Shown here one piece after another: positions 19,673 through 28,491 of a DNA stretch of 64,000 bases. This DNA comes from Desulfohalovibrio reitneri (GTDB lineage Bacteria; Desulfobacterota; Desulfovibrionia; Desulfovibrionales; Desulfovibrionaceae): positions 434,001-498,000 of the forward strand of contig NZ_JOMJ01000004.1 in assembly GCF_000711295.1 (NCBI RefSeq). Reading direction: 5' to 3'. The notes beneath the pieces were generated by a model, which did no database searches, had not been told where the DNA came from, and saw nothing but the letters and a program-made list of their open reading frames with translations. The position numbers were made by a program, and so were the translations under genes. How positions within the stretch are numbered: position 1 is the first letter of the stretch; the number at the start of each line of letters is the position of its first letter.

Positions 19673-21520
19673 ATGCCAGATATCGCCAGGCTGCAAGGCA
19701 TGGCCCGACTGCTCAGATACTGGATTCTGACCGCCACCACGCAGGCGGGTTCGGGGCACCCCACCTCGTCCCTTTCCGCAGTGGAACTCATGGCCGGGCT
19801 GCTGTGGGGGGAGAAGGGCGGCCGCCGCTTCTTCCGCTTCGATCCCGAGGAGCGCGACCATCCGGCCAATGACAGGCTCATCTTTTCCAAGGGCCACGCC
19901 TCACCGCTTTTCTACTCCCTGTGGGCCGGGGCGGGGCAGGTGGATGAGGATGAACTCATGACCTACCGCCATTTCGGCAGCCGCATGGAGGGCCATCCAA
20001 CGTCCTCATTCCCCTTCACCGAGGCGGCCACCGGCTCGCTTGGGCAGGGGCTGGCCGTGGGCCTGGGCATGGCCCTGGACGCCAAGCGGGTGGACGGACT
20101 GCCCGCCAATGTTTTCGTGTTGCTGGGCGACAGCGAGATGGCGGAGGGATCGCAGTGGGAGGCCATGCAGCTCGCGGCCCACTACGGGCTGGACAACCTT
20201 GTGGGTGTGCTGGACGTCAACCGGCTGGGCCAGCGCGGCGAGACCATGCACGGGCACGACCTGGCCGTGTATGAGCGCAAGGTCGGCGCCTTCGGCTGGG
20301 AGGCGGTCGTCGTGGAGGACGGCCACGACCTGGAGCAGGTGGCCGACGCCTACGCCCGCGCCCTGGAGGCCGACCGCCCGGCCATGCTCATCGCCCGCAC
20401 TGTCAAGGGCAAGGGAGTGGCCGAGGCCGAGGACAAGAACGGCTGGCACGGCAAGGCCCTGGACCAGGAAGCCTGCGACCGGGCCGTGGCCGACCTGGGC
20501 GAGGTGGACCGGGACCTGCGGCTGGAGCTTGCTCCCCCCGAATACCGCCGCCCGAACCGCCGCTCTCCCGGCGGGATCGAGCCGCCCGAGTATGGGATGG
20601 GCGACAAGGTGCCCACCCGCAAGGCTTACGGCAACGCCCTCAAGCGCATTTTCCCCGCCCACCCGGAGATGGTGGTGCTGGACGGCGAGGTGAGTAACTC
20701 CACCAAGGCGGCCGCCTTCAAGGAAGCCCATCCGGAGCGCTTCTTCGAGATGTTCATCGCGGAGCAGGCCATGGCCGGGGCCGCCCTTGGTTTCGCCGCC
20801 AAGGGCAAGCGGCCCTTCGCCTCCACCTTCGCCGCCTTCTGGTCGCGGGCCAGCGATTTTATCCGCATGGCCCAGTATTCGGAGCCGTCCATGGTTTTCT
20901 GCGGCTCCCACGCCGGGGTGTCCATCGGCGAGGACGGGCCGTCCCAGATGGGGCTGGAGGACATGGCCTTCTTCCGAACTTTGCTTGGTTCTGCCGTGCT
21001 CTACCCCTCGGACGCCATGTCCTGCGAGCGGCTGGTGGAGGAGGCGGCCGGTTTTGAGGGCATGGCCTACATCCGCACCACGCGCGGCGGCACGCCGGTC
21101 ATCTACGGACCGGAGGAAACTTTTCCCATAGGCGGCTGCAAGGTGCTGCGCCGCACCGCCGCGGACAAGGCCGCCCTGGTGGCCGCCGGGGTGACGCTGC
21201 ACGAGGCCCTGGACGCGGCCGCCGAACTGGCGGAGGAGGGGATTTCCGTGCGGGTCATCGACCTGTACTCAGTCAAGCCCGTCGACCGGGACACCCTGCT
21301 GGAGACGGCCGGGGAGGTCGGGGCGATCATCACCATCGAGGACCATTACGCCGCCGGCGGGCTGGGCGAGGCGGTGCTCTCCGCCCTGGCCGGGCATCCC
21401 TGCCCGGTGCATTCGCTGGCGGTGACCAAAAAGGCGCGCAGCGGCCCCTCGCGGGAGCAGCTGGAGCACCAGGGGCTGTCCAAGGACGCCATCATCCGGA
21501 AAGTAAAGGAGGTCGCATGA
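19673..21520 (+). CDS. tkt: Transketolase (single-chain, compact)
   Basis: 615 residues, shorter than the roughly 660 of E. coli TktA but with both halves in one chain. The thiamine-diphosphate motif is GDSEMAEGSQWEAMQLAAHY (about 152-171). The substrate His block is TTQAGSGHPTSSLSAVELM (about 22-40), and the pyrimidine domain has EMFIAEQAMAGAALGFAAKG and FCGSHAGVSIGEDGPSQM. It shuttles two-carbon ketol units in the non-oxidative pentose phosphate pathway. The stop overlaps the next start (ATGA), pairing it with transaldolase. Confidence 0.95.
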   Translation: MPDIARLQGMARLLRYWILTATTQAGSGHPTSSLSAVELMAGLLWGEKGGRRFFRFDPEERDHPANDRLIFSKGHASPLFYSLWAGAGQVDEDELMTYRHFGSRMEGHPTSSFPFTEAATGSLGQGLAVGLGMALDAKRVDGLPANVFVLLGDSEMAEGSQWEAMQLAAHYGLDNLVGVLDVNRLGQRGETMHGHDLAVYERKVGAFGWEAVVVEDGHDLEQVADAYARALEADRPAMLIARTVKGKGVAEAEDKNGWHGKALDQEACDRAVADLGEVDRDLRLELAPPEYRRPNRRSPGGIEPPEYGMGDKVPTRKAYGNALKRIFPAHPEMVVLDGEVSNSTKAAAFKEAHPERFFEMFIAEQAMAGAALGFAAKGKRPFASTFAAFWSRASDFIRMAQYSEPSMVFCGSHAGVSIGEDGPSQMGLEDMAFFRTLLGSAVLYPSDAMSCERLVEEAAGFEGMAYIRTTRGGTPVIYGPEETFPIGGCKVLRRTAADKAALVAAGVTLHEALDAAAELAEEGISVRVIDLYSVKPVDRDTLLETAGEVGAIITIEDHYAAGGLGEAVLSALAGHPCPVHSLAVTKKARSGPSREQLEHQGLSKDAIIRKVKEVA

Positions 21521-22383
21521 GGCCGGAAGGACTGACAACGCAGATATTCGTGGACGGAGGCGACCCGGAGGAGACCCGCCGGGTGAAGGACAAACTGGGC
21601 TTTCTGGACGGCCAGACCACCAACCCCAGTTTCGTGGCCAAGAACCCGGAGGCCAAAAAGCGGCTGGAGAAAGGCGAGCGGTTCAGCGAGAAGGAACTGC
21701 TGGCCTTCTACCGCGACACCATCGTCAAGGAAATCGAGAAGGTCATCCCCGGCCGCTCCATCTCCATCGAGGTGCACGCCGACGACTCCACCCCGGCCGA
21801 GCGCATGCTGGAGCAGGCCAGGGAGATGGCCACCTGGACGCCCAACGCCCAAATCAAGTTCCCCACCACCACCACGGGCATCGAGGCGGCCGTGCGGGCG
21901 CTGCAGGAGGACATCCCCGTGAACATGACCCTGTGCTTCCAGCAGGCCCAGGCCGCCGCGGTGCATTCCGCCACGCGCGGGGCCAAGAAGGGGGACGTGT
22001 TCGTCTCGCCCTTTGTGGGGCGGCTGTACGACCGGGGCGAGAACGGCATGGACCTCATCGCCAACATCCGCCGCATGTACAACAAGGTGGACAGCCACGT
22101 GCTGCTGCTGGCCGCCAGCCTGCGCGACCTGGACCAGCTGCTGCAGTCCATCCTGCTGGGCGCGGATATCGCCACCTGCAAGCCGGAGACGCTCATGCAG
22201 TGGGCGGACGAAGGCATGCACATGCCTCCCCAGGATTTTTCCGTGGCCTATGAGGGGGCCAAGGCCATCCCCTACCAACACCTGGACCCGGAAAAGGACT
22301 GGCGGAGCTTCGACCTGAGCCACCCCAAGCTGGACGAAGGGCTGGAGAAGTTCAGCGCCGACTGGACCAAGCTGCTGAAATAG
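21517..22383 (+). CDS. tal: Transaldolase
   Basis: 288 residues, TIM-barrel. It opens with the strand TQIFVDGGDPEETRRVKDKL and DGQTTNPSFV. The Schiff-base lysine is in NAQIKFPTTTTGIEA (about residues 109-123), and the block VNMTLCFQQAQAAAVHS with GDVFVSPFVGRLYDR follows. The length lies between the short Fsa-like (about 220) and the E. coli TalB type (317). It transfers three-carbon units and works with the transketolase encoded just upstream. Confidence 0.92.
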   Translation: MRPEGLTTQIFVDGGDPEETRRVKDKLGFLDGQTTNPSFVAKNPEAKKRLEKGERFSEKELLAFYRDTIVKEIEKVIPGRSISIEVHADDSTPAERMLEQAREMATWTPNAQIKFPTTTTGIEAAVRALQEDIPVNMTLCFQQAQAAAVHSATRGAKKGDVFVSPFVGRLYDRGENGMDLIANIRRMYNKVDSHVLLLAASLRDLDQLLQSILLGADIATCKPETLMQWADEGMHMPPQDFSVAYEGAKAIPYQHLDPEKDWRSFDLSHPKLDEGLEKFSADWTKLLK

Positions 22384-22400
22384 CCTGGACTCTTGCCGAG

Positions 22401-22443
22401 AACGAAAAAGGGGGCGCGGTTCAACCGCGCCCCCTTTTTCGTT
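22401..22443 (+). terminator. Rho-independent terminator after tkt-tal
   Basis: A 20-bp near-perfect stem (22401-22420 with 22424-22443) with a 3-base loop. The 3' arm ends in TTTTTCGTT. It sits 18 bases after the transaldolase stop. Confidence 0.9.
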
Positions 22444-22553
22444 GGCGGGAACGGCCGCGCCAAAAGGGATACCCCCTTTATCCCTTTTCCGTCCCCTTGG
22501 TCTCGACCGGGTTTCCTTTAACGGTGGCATGAGTGAAAAACTCTGGAGTTCCC

Positions 22554-23873
22554 ATGACCCGAGGGACGGCTCTCATTCTCGTCTACATCCTTCTGGCTGT
22601 TCTGCCCGCCACCCTGGCCGTCTTTCTGGTGGAGCAGCCCTATCCCATCTTCCTGCGGGAGCTCGCCAAGATGCTGGCCCTGACCGGGGCGGCCATCCTC
22701 ATGCTGCAACCCGTGCTGGCGGCCCGATTCCACTTTATCGAGCGGCCCTTCGGCCTGGACATGGTGCTGCGTTTCCACCGCAACATGGCCGTTCTGGCGC
22801 TGGCCATGCTGCTGGCGCATCCGGTGCTCATCGCCCTCAGCGGGGCTGGCTGGCGGCTGCTCTATTCCCTGGACCTGCCCTGGTACATCTGGACCGGCAA
22901 GATCGCGCTGGCCCTCCTGGTCCTCAACGGCTTGGCCAGCCTGCTTTTTTCCCGGCTGCCCCTGTCCTGGGAGAACTGGCGGCTTGTCCACGATCTTCTG
23001 GGCCCGGCCATCCTGCTGCTCGTCGTGCTGCACGCCCCCATCCTGGGCGCGGATTTCAACGAAACGCCCCAACAGGCCGTTGCCTGGCTCGTTTTCCTGA
23101 CCGCGGCCGGGGTGTTCGTTTGGCACCGGTTCGTCCGGCCTTCCAGGCTGCGGTCCAGGCCGTGGAGCGTGACCTCGGTCACCGAGGAGACGCCGGACGT
23201 CTACACCGTGGAAGTATCCCCGCCCAATGGGGATGCTCCCCAGCCCCACGATCCCGGCCAGTTCCAGTTCGTCACCTTCCTGCGCGACCGTGGGCTGCCG
23301 CGCGAGGAACACCACTGGACAATCTCCTCCTCCCCGGAACGCCCCAACGCCCGCGCCTGCACCATCAAGAAGTCCGGGGACTTCACCGCCACCATCGACC
23401 AGATCCGCATCGGCGACAAGGCCATGGTGCACGGCCCCTTCGGCCGTTTCTCCCACGTCCATCACCAGGGGGAGAAGCTGGCCTTCGTGGCGGGCGGCAT
23501 CGGCATCACGCCGCTGATGTCCATGCTGCGGGCCATGCGCGACCGGGGGGAGCGGCGGGACGTGGTGCTGCTCTACGCCAACAAGACCCTGCATGACGCG
23601 GTGTTCGCCGAGGAACTGGCGGCCATGGCCGGGGATGGACAGCAGCCCAGCCTGGAGTTGGTTCATGTCCTCTCCCGTCCCGACAAGGGGTGGGATGGTG
23701 AAAGCGGCCGCATCGATGCCGACATGCTCCGGCGGCGGGTGACTGACCATGCCGAGCGGCGCTGGTTCCTGTGCGGCCCCAAGGGGATGGTGGACGCGTT
23801 CGTTCCCGCGTTGCGCGCCATGGGCGTGCCGGATAGCAACATGCATCGAGAAATATTCACCTTCCTGGACTGA
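22554..23873 (+). CDS. Ferric-reductase-like transmembrane flavoprotein
   Basis: 439 residues. About 1-190 hold five to six membrane helices of the ferric reductase-like family with paired heme-ligand histidines (LRFHRNMAVLALAMLLAHPV, then WRLVHDLLGPAILLLVVLHA). About 205-310 is an FAD-binding ferredoxin-reductase domain (HHWTISSSPERPNARACTIK), and about 315-439 an NAD(P) domain with FVAGGIGITPLMSML and WFLCGPKGMVDAFV. It likely moves electrons from cytosolic NAD(P)H across the membrane through b hemes. The ATG chosen has GGAG 5 bases upstream; a GTG seven codons earlier is possible. A 30-residue membrane ORF and a P460 cytochrome follow. Confidence 0.85.
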   Translation: MTRGTALILVYILLAVLPATLAVFLVEQPYPIFLRELAKMLALTGAAILMLQPVLAARFHFIERPFGLDMVLRFHRNMAVLALAMLLAHPVLIALSGAGWRLLYSLDLPWYIWTGKIALALLVLNGLASLLFSRLPLSWENWRLVHDLLGPAILLLVVLHAPILGADFNETPQQAVAWLVFLTAAGVFVWHRFVRPSRLRSRPWSVTSVTEETPDVYTVEVSPPNGDAPQPHDPGQFQFVTFLRDRGLPREEHHWTISSSPERPNARACTIKKSGDFTATIDQIRIGDKAMVHGPFGRFSHVHHQGEKLAFVAGGIGITPLMSMLRAMRDRGERRDVVLLYANKTLHDAVFAEELAAMAGDGQQPSLELVHVLSRPDKGWDGESGRIDADMLRRRVTDHAERRWFLCGPKGMVDAFVPALRAMGVPDSNMHREIFTFLD

Positions 23874-23884
23874 CGGAGGCCGCC

Positions 23885-23977
23885 ATGCGCAGCACCCTGC
23901 TCAAACGCACGTCCATTTTGACCGCCCTGGTCCTTGTCGTCTGGTGCCTTGTCCTGGCCCTGATCCGGGCTGGGTGA
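23885..23977 (+). CDS. Small single-span membrane protein (30 residues)
   Basis: A 30-codon frame eight bases after the reductase stop, with a strong ribosome site (GGAGG, 5 bases before ATG). It encodes a basic N terminus (MRSTLLKRTS) and one membrane helix (ILTALVLVVWCLVLALIRAG), a layout typical of small subunits of membrane redox complexes. Its place between a membrane flavoprotein and a heme protein suggests an accessory role. No family recognised. It is below the usual gene-calling length, so it is easily missed. Confidence 0.55.
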   Translation: MRSTLLKRTSILTALVLVVWCLVLALIRAG

Positions 23978-24028
23978 GGAGTACATGGAAATGAACCAAG
24001 CAACCTTCAAACCATTGGAGAGGCCGAA

Positions 24029-24607
24029 ATGAAAATCACCCCAACCCGCCTGACCGCGTTGACGGCGCTGTTTCTGGCGATCCCCCTGCTCATGGGCATG
24101 TTCCACGGCGACCATGATAAAGACCTCATGCGCGAACTGGAACAGGGACGGGCCTACACCGCCTGGGAACTGTGGCCGGGAACCGAAAAGATGTACGAGG
24201 GGCAGCATCCGCACGGCGCGTATCTGACCACCTACGTCAACGACACCGCCATGCAGGCCATCAAGCGCATGGACGTCCCGCTGCCCGCAGGCTCCATCAT
24301 CGTCAAGGAGAACTACAACAAGGACAAGAAGCTCATGGCTGTGACCGCCATGGAGAAGATGGACGGCTTCGCCCCGGACTCCGGCGACTGGTATTACATC
24401 AAGTACACCTCGGACGGGGAAATCCAGGCCTCCGGCGACGTGGAGTCCTGCCGCACCTGCCACGCCCAGGCCTCGCACCACGACTACCTTTTCTCCTTCG
24501 GCAAGATGGACATGAAAGAAATGAGTCACGACCAAATGGAGCACATGAAGGACAAGGGCGAAGAGATGCGGGAGGACATGATGGAGGTCAACGGCTTGGA
24601 GGAGTAG
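24029..24607 (+). CDS. Exported cytochrome P460 family protein
   Basis: 192 residues. The signal peptide is about 1-25 (TRLTALTALFLAIPLLMG). The body matches the P460-like fold (YTAWELWPGTEKMYEGQHPH, then AGSIIVKENYNKDKKLMAVT and GDWYYIKYTSDGEIQASGDV), with one heme c site SCRTCHAQASHHDYLFSF. Unusually, a Met/Lys/Asp/Glu-rich tail (about 165-192) follows the domain. Family members include hydroxylamine-oxidising P460 and related NO-binding cytochromes c'-beta. Activity here is unknown, and the linked membrane flavoprotein could be its electron partner. Ribosome site GGAGAGG. Confidence 0.8.
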   Translation: MKITPTRLTALTALFLAIPLLMGMFHGDHDKDLMRELEQGRAYTAWELWPGTEKMYEGQHPHGAYLTTYVNDTAMQAIKRMDVPLPAGSIIVKENYNKDKKLMAVTAMEKMDGFAPDSGDWYYIKYTSDGEIQASGDVESCRTCHAQASHHDYLFSFGKMDMKEMSHDQMEHMKDKGEEMREDMMEVNGLEE

Positions 24608-24634
24608 AGTCCGGAGTAAGCCGCGCATGATTGT

Positions 24635-24665
24635 CGGGCCGTGGGAATTCCCCACGGCCCGTTTT
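24635..24665. terminator. Bidirectional terminator between the P460 gene and the acyl-activating gene
   Basis: An 11-bp perfect stem CGGGCCGTGGG/CCCACGGCCCG (24635-24645 with 24651-24661) is followed by TTTTC on the plus strand. It lies between converging genes. Confidence 0.75.
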
Positions 24666-24674
24666 CATTGCGCC

Positions 24675-27335
24675 TCAGCCAGCCGCTTCCATCCTGGCTC
24701 GCAACCCGTGCAGAATTCGCTCAGCCTCGTCGTTTCCTTCGCCTTCATCGGCCAGGTGGCTGGATTCCAAGGCCGGGCCCAGGCGCAGGCTGACCTTGGC
24801 GGGCCGGATGAGCGCCGAGCCGGGCGGCATGGCCTGGTGCGTGCCGTGGATGCGTGCCGGGACCACCCGGGCGGGCTGGGCGGCCAGGATGCGGCCCAGT
24901 CCGGGCTGGAAGGGCTGCAGGCTGCCGTCGCGCGAGCGGATGCCCTCGGGGAACCAGACCAGGGCGCGGCCCCGGGCCAGCACACCCGCGCCCAATGCCA
25001 GGCTGACGCCGGGGCGGCGTGCCGGGTCCACGGGAAAGGTCTGCCCGGCCCGGGAAACGAAGCCGAATACCGGATTGGCGAAGGCCGCCCCGGTCCAGCC
25101 AGCGAAGTGGGTCCGCCGCAGTAGGGAAAATGGCAGGGCGGCGTCCAGCACGAAGGCGTCAAGGTAGCTGAGGTGGTTGGAGGCGATGACCAGCGGCCCC
25201 GAATCCGTGGGCAGGTTCTCCAGCCCTTTGACCTCCAGCCGGAAATAGGCCGTGAAGGCCGCCCGCAGCAGGCCGCGCCCGGCGCGGTGGAATCCCCGCT
25301 GCAATCCGTTGGCTGGCTGTATCCAGGCCAGTTCTTCCTCCGTGAGGTACTCAAGCGGCTCCCGCACCGGGTCCGCGCCGCGTCCCCCGCCTTTGGCGGA
25401 GGCCACTTCGCGCAACAGGTCGCGCACGGTCTCGAGCCGGGCGATGGCGTCCTCGTCCAGGCTGGTTCCGGTGCGCTGGGACAATTCCAGGGACAGGTCC
25501 AGCCAGGCCAGGGAGTCCAGCCCCAGTTCCCCGGCCAGGTCGGAGTCAGGGCGCAGGCCGCGCTTGGGGAATCGTTCGGCCAGCAGGTCCCAGGCGGCCC
25601 TGGCGCGGCCGTCCTCCAGCAATTCTCTGTCGGCCGGGTCCATGTCCGCGGGGTCCATGGGCGTCAGATCGGCCCCGGCGTCCTCCCGCCCGGCCTCCTC
25701 GAACCGTTCTTCCAGCTTGTGCCGCCGTATCTTGCCCAGCCGGGTGCGCTCCAGGGGGCGGGTGGTGACGCGGTACTCCGTGGGCCGGTGGTGGGAGGGC
25801 AGGTCGCGGGCGGCTTCCTGGGCCGAACTGCGGGCGATCTTCTCCAGGTCGGGGTCGCCGCCCTGGCGGATGGCGGGCGCGTCCGCCACCAGCAGCGCCT
25901 TGATGGCCCCTTCGTGCTCCAGGACGCCTGATTCCTTGATGAGGCGGTGACGGTCCAAAGCGGCCTCCACCGTCTCCGGCTGCACGTTCTCCCCGCCCGG
26001 CGTGACCAGCAGGGTGGAGGCCCGACCGGCAAGCGACAGCCAGCCGTCCTCCAGGCGTCCCAGGTCGCCGGTGCGGTACCAGCCGTCCCCGGTGAACGCC
26101 TCGCGCGTTTTGTCCGGCAGGTTGCGGTACCCGGAGAACACCCCCGGCCCTTTGGCCTGCACCTCGCCAGCGCCCTTCGGGGCGTCCGGCGCGCGGCCGA
26201 TGCGCAGGGAGGTTTCCTCCAGGGGGCGGCCCACGGTGCGGAAGCGCCCCGCGCCCGGCGGGATGACGGTCAGGATGGGCGAGGTCTCGGTCAGGCCGTA
26301 GCCCACCACCACCTTCCAGCCCAGCCCCTCCAGCCGCCAGGCGGTTTCCTCCTCCAGCGGCGCGCCGCCCGAGGCGGCGATGGAAACGCCGGGGCCGATG
26401 CGCCGGTGCAGGGGGTAGAGCAGGGCCTTGCCCAGGCGCGGGCCGCCAGCCCGGCGCACGCGGGTGGAGAGGGACCACGCCCCGCGCAGCAGCCAGCCCA
26501 CGGGAAAGGGCATGGCCGCCAGCCGGGAGTCCAGCCCGGAGAGCAGGGCCTGGTAGAGCCGGGGCACGCCGATGATGATGTTGGCCCCGCCCTCGCGCAC
26601 GGCCCGCACCACCTCCTGCCCGGTCAGCCCGCCGGGCAGGATGACCGGTAGCCCCAGGGCCAGCGGGGTGAACACCCCCACCACGAAAGGATAGACGTGG
26701 TGCAGGGGCAGGGGCAGCAGCATGCGCAGGCCGGGCCGCACAAGCTGGGCCCGGATGAGGGCGCGCTGCTGGTAGGCGAGGTTGGCGTGGGTCAGCGGCA
26801 CCCCTTTGGGCGGGCCGGTGGTGCCGGAAGTGTAGAAGAGGGCGGCCGTGTCCCCGGGCGAGACGCGGGGCAGGTCGCGCTCCGCCTCGCCGTCCCGCTC
26901 AAGCTCGGCCCAGGAGCCCTCGCCGCCGGTGTCCGTGCGCAGCGTTTCCGCCTCCGGCGCGGGGTCCAGGTCGGCCACGCGGGCGGCCTGGTCCTTGTTG
27001 GCCAGGATGAGGGAGGGCGCTCCGTCGCGCAGCACGTGGACCAGGGTGTCGCCGGAAAGCTGCGGGTCCACGGGCATGGCCACCGCCCCGCACAGCGTGG
27101 CCGCCAGGACCAGCAGCACCGTCTCGGGCGCGTTGTCCGCGAACAGGGCCAGCCTGTCGCCGGGCCCCATTCCCCGCGCGGCCAGTCCCCGGGCCAGCTT
27201 CTCGGCCCGTTGGAGGCCCTTGGCGCAGGACAGGGCGTTCTTGCCGTCCCGGTCGAACCAGACCAGCATGTCCCGCTCCCTGGCCTCGCCCAGGGCGCGC
27301 ACAAGCTCCGGCAGCGTCTCGAAATCACGGCTCAC
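24675..27335 (-). CDS. Fused acyl-CoA/acyl-ACP synthetase, carrier domain and PlsC-type acyltransferase
   Basis: 886 residues. Domains: an AMP-forming adenylation domain (about 1-540, with [17 protein letters not shown] near 168-184, GYGLTETSP near 345-353 and a late lysine in [11 protein letters not shown]); a phosphopantetheine carrier-like domain (about 560-650, GLDSL with Ser near 608); and a 1-acylglycerol-phosphate acyltransferase domain (about 700-886, HLSYLD near 721-726 and [10 protein letters not shown] near 795). It resembles the Aas idea (acyl activation plus acyl transfer) with a carrier in between, so it may reacylate lysophospholipids or load an exotic lipid. The GTG start is chosen because GGAGGT lies 5 bases upstream. 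Confidence 0.85.
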   Translation of the reverse strand: MSRDFETLPELVRALGEARERDMLVWFDRDGKNALSCAKGLQRAEKLARGLAARGMGPGDRLALFADNAPETVLLVLAATLCGAVAMPVDPQLSGDTLVHVLRDGAPSLILANKDQAARVADLDPAPEAETLRTDTGGEGSWAELERDGEAERDLPRVSPGDTAALFYTSGTTGPPKGVPLTHANLAYQQRALIRAQLVRPGLRMLLPLPLHHVYPFVVGVFTPLALGLPVILPGGLTGQEVVRAVREGGANIIIGVPRLYQALLSGLDSRLAAMPFPVGWLLRGAWSLSTRVRRAGGPRLGKALLYPLHRRIGPGVSIAASGGAPLEEETAWRLEGLGWKVVVGYGLTETSPILTVIPPGAGRFRTVGRPLEETSLRIGRAPDAPKGAGEVQAKGPGVFSGYRNLPDKTREAFTGDGWYRTGDLGRLEDGWLSLAGRASTLLVTPGGENVQPETVEAALDRHRLIKESGVLEHEGAIKALLVADAPAIRQGGDPDLEKIARSSAQEAARDLPSHHRPTEYRVTTRPLERTRLGKIRRHKLEERFEEAGREDAGADLTPMDPADMDPADRELLEDGRARAAWDLLAERFPKRGLRPDSDLAGELGLDSLAWLDLSLELSQRTGTSLDEDAIARLETVRDLLREVASAKGGGRGADPVREPLEYLTEEELAWIQPANGLQRGFHRAGRGLLRAAFTAYFRLEVKGLENLPTDSGPLVIASNHLSYLDAFVLDAALPFSLLRRTHFAGWTGAAFANPVFGFVSRAGQTFPVDPARRPGVSLALGAGVLARGRALVWFPEGIRSRDGSLQPFQPGLGRILAAQPARVVPARIHGTHQAMPPGSALIRPAKVSLRLGPALESSHLADEGEGNDEAERILHGLRARMEAAG

Positions 27336-27401
27336 GGGGCACCTCCATCCCGCAGGGTACGGCAAAACGGGCGGCGCGTACAGGAGGGCGCGGAAATACG
27401 G

Positions 27402-28388
27402 CTAGAGGTACTTGTCCAGCCGTTCGCGGTAGTAGTCCAGGGTGCGGGAGAGGCCTTCCTTGAGGTCCACCCTGGGCTCCCAGCCAAGCTCGTCGCGAAT
27501 CCTCTCGAAGCTGGAGTAGTAGTCGCCGATGTCGATGCGCTTGCGCTCGGGCGGAAACTCCTTGATGGCGTACTCCGCACCGGAAAGCTCCGCCAGCATG
27601 TCCGCCAGCTCCCGCAGGCTGACCACGGGCTGCCCGCCCAGGTTGTAGACCTGTCCCCGCGCCTCGTCGCGCACGGCGCACAGCAGCATGGCCTCCACGC
27701 AGTCGTCCACGTAGGTGAAGTCGCGCAACTGCTCCCCGCCCCACACCTCGAAGGGCTTGCCCTCCAGGGCCAGGCGGATCCAGATGCCCACGAAGGTCTG
27801 CCGGGCGTCCTTGACCCGCATGCCGGGGCCGAAGGTGTTGGTCAGCCGCAAGGCGCAGGCCGGGATGTCGTACACGTTATTGTAGAGGATGTGGTACCAT
27901 TCCCCGGCCATCTTGTTCACGCCGTTGACGTCCGTTGGGCGCAGGAGGTGCTTTTCGTCCACCGGCAGGTAGTCCGGGCGGCCGTATATCTGCCTGGTGG
28001 AGGCGAAGACCAGCCGCACCGAGGGATTGGCCCGGCGGCAGGCCTCCAGGATGGCCAGCTGGGCGCGGCAGTTGATGTCGAGGTCGGTGAAGGGGTCGGT
28101 CATGGAGTCCAGGTGGGAGGTCTGCCCGGCCAGGTTGAAGAGGTAGTCCTGCCCCTGCACCAGGTACTCCATGGCGTGCTCGTCGCGAACGTCGGCGATG
28201 TTCAGCCGCACCATCTCGCCCAGATCCTCGATGTTGGCCAGGTTGCCGCCGTACTCCGGAATGAGGCTGTCCACCAGGGTGACGTACGCACCCAGCCCGG
28301 CCAGCCGCCTGGCCAGGTTGGAGCCAATGAACCCCGCGCCGCCGGTGACCAGCACCCGCTTGCCCTGGAAATAAGGCCCGTATTCCAT
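27402..28388 (-). CDS. NAD-dependent epimerase/dehydratase (UDP-sugar 4-epimerase-like)
   Basis: 328 residues, extended SDR family. It has VLVTGGAGFIGSNLARRLAG (about 12-31), the SSRQIYG-like serine block ASTRQIYGRPDY, and a catalytic YxxxK equivalent near NGVNKMAGEWYHILYNN, where the Tyr is not in the usual YGxSK context. The C-terminal part ends WEPRVDLKEGLSRTLDYYRE. The most likely role is nucleotide-sugar conversion for surface glycans. The start at MEYGPYFQGK has the ribosome site AAAGGAG 5 bases upstream; a longer frame runs antisense through der and was rejected. It lies divergently from der. Confidence 0.8.
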   Translation of the reverse strand: MEYGPYFQGKRVLVTGGAGFIGSNLARRLAGLGAYVTLVDSLIPEYGGNLANIEDLGEMVRLNIADVRDEHAMEYLVQGQDYLFNLAGQTSHLDSMTDPFTDLDINCRAQLAILEACRRANPSVRLVFASTRQIYGRPDYLPVDEKHLLRPTDVNGVNKMAGEWYHILYNNVYDIPACALRLTNTFGPGMRVKDARQTFVGIWIRLALEGKPFEVWGGEQLRDFTYVDDCVEAMLLCAVRDEARGQVYNLGGQPVVSLRELADMLAELSGAEYAIKEFPPERKRIDIGDYYSSFERIRDELGWEPRVDLKEGLSRTLDYYRERLDKYL

Positions 28389-28491
28389 GCGTTCTCCTTT
28401 CCCCTTGCGCTCGGCCGGTCTTTCGGGTAGCCAGACCGACCCCGCTTGCTCTACACTTGCTTGCCCGCAAAGGCAAAGGACCCAAGATACC

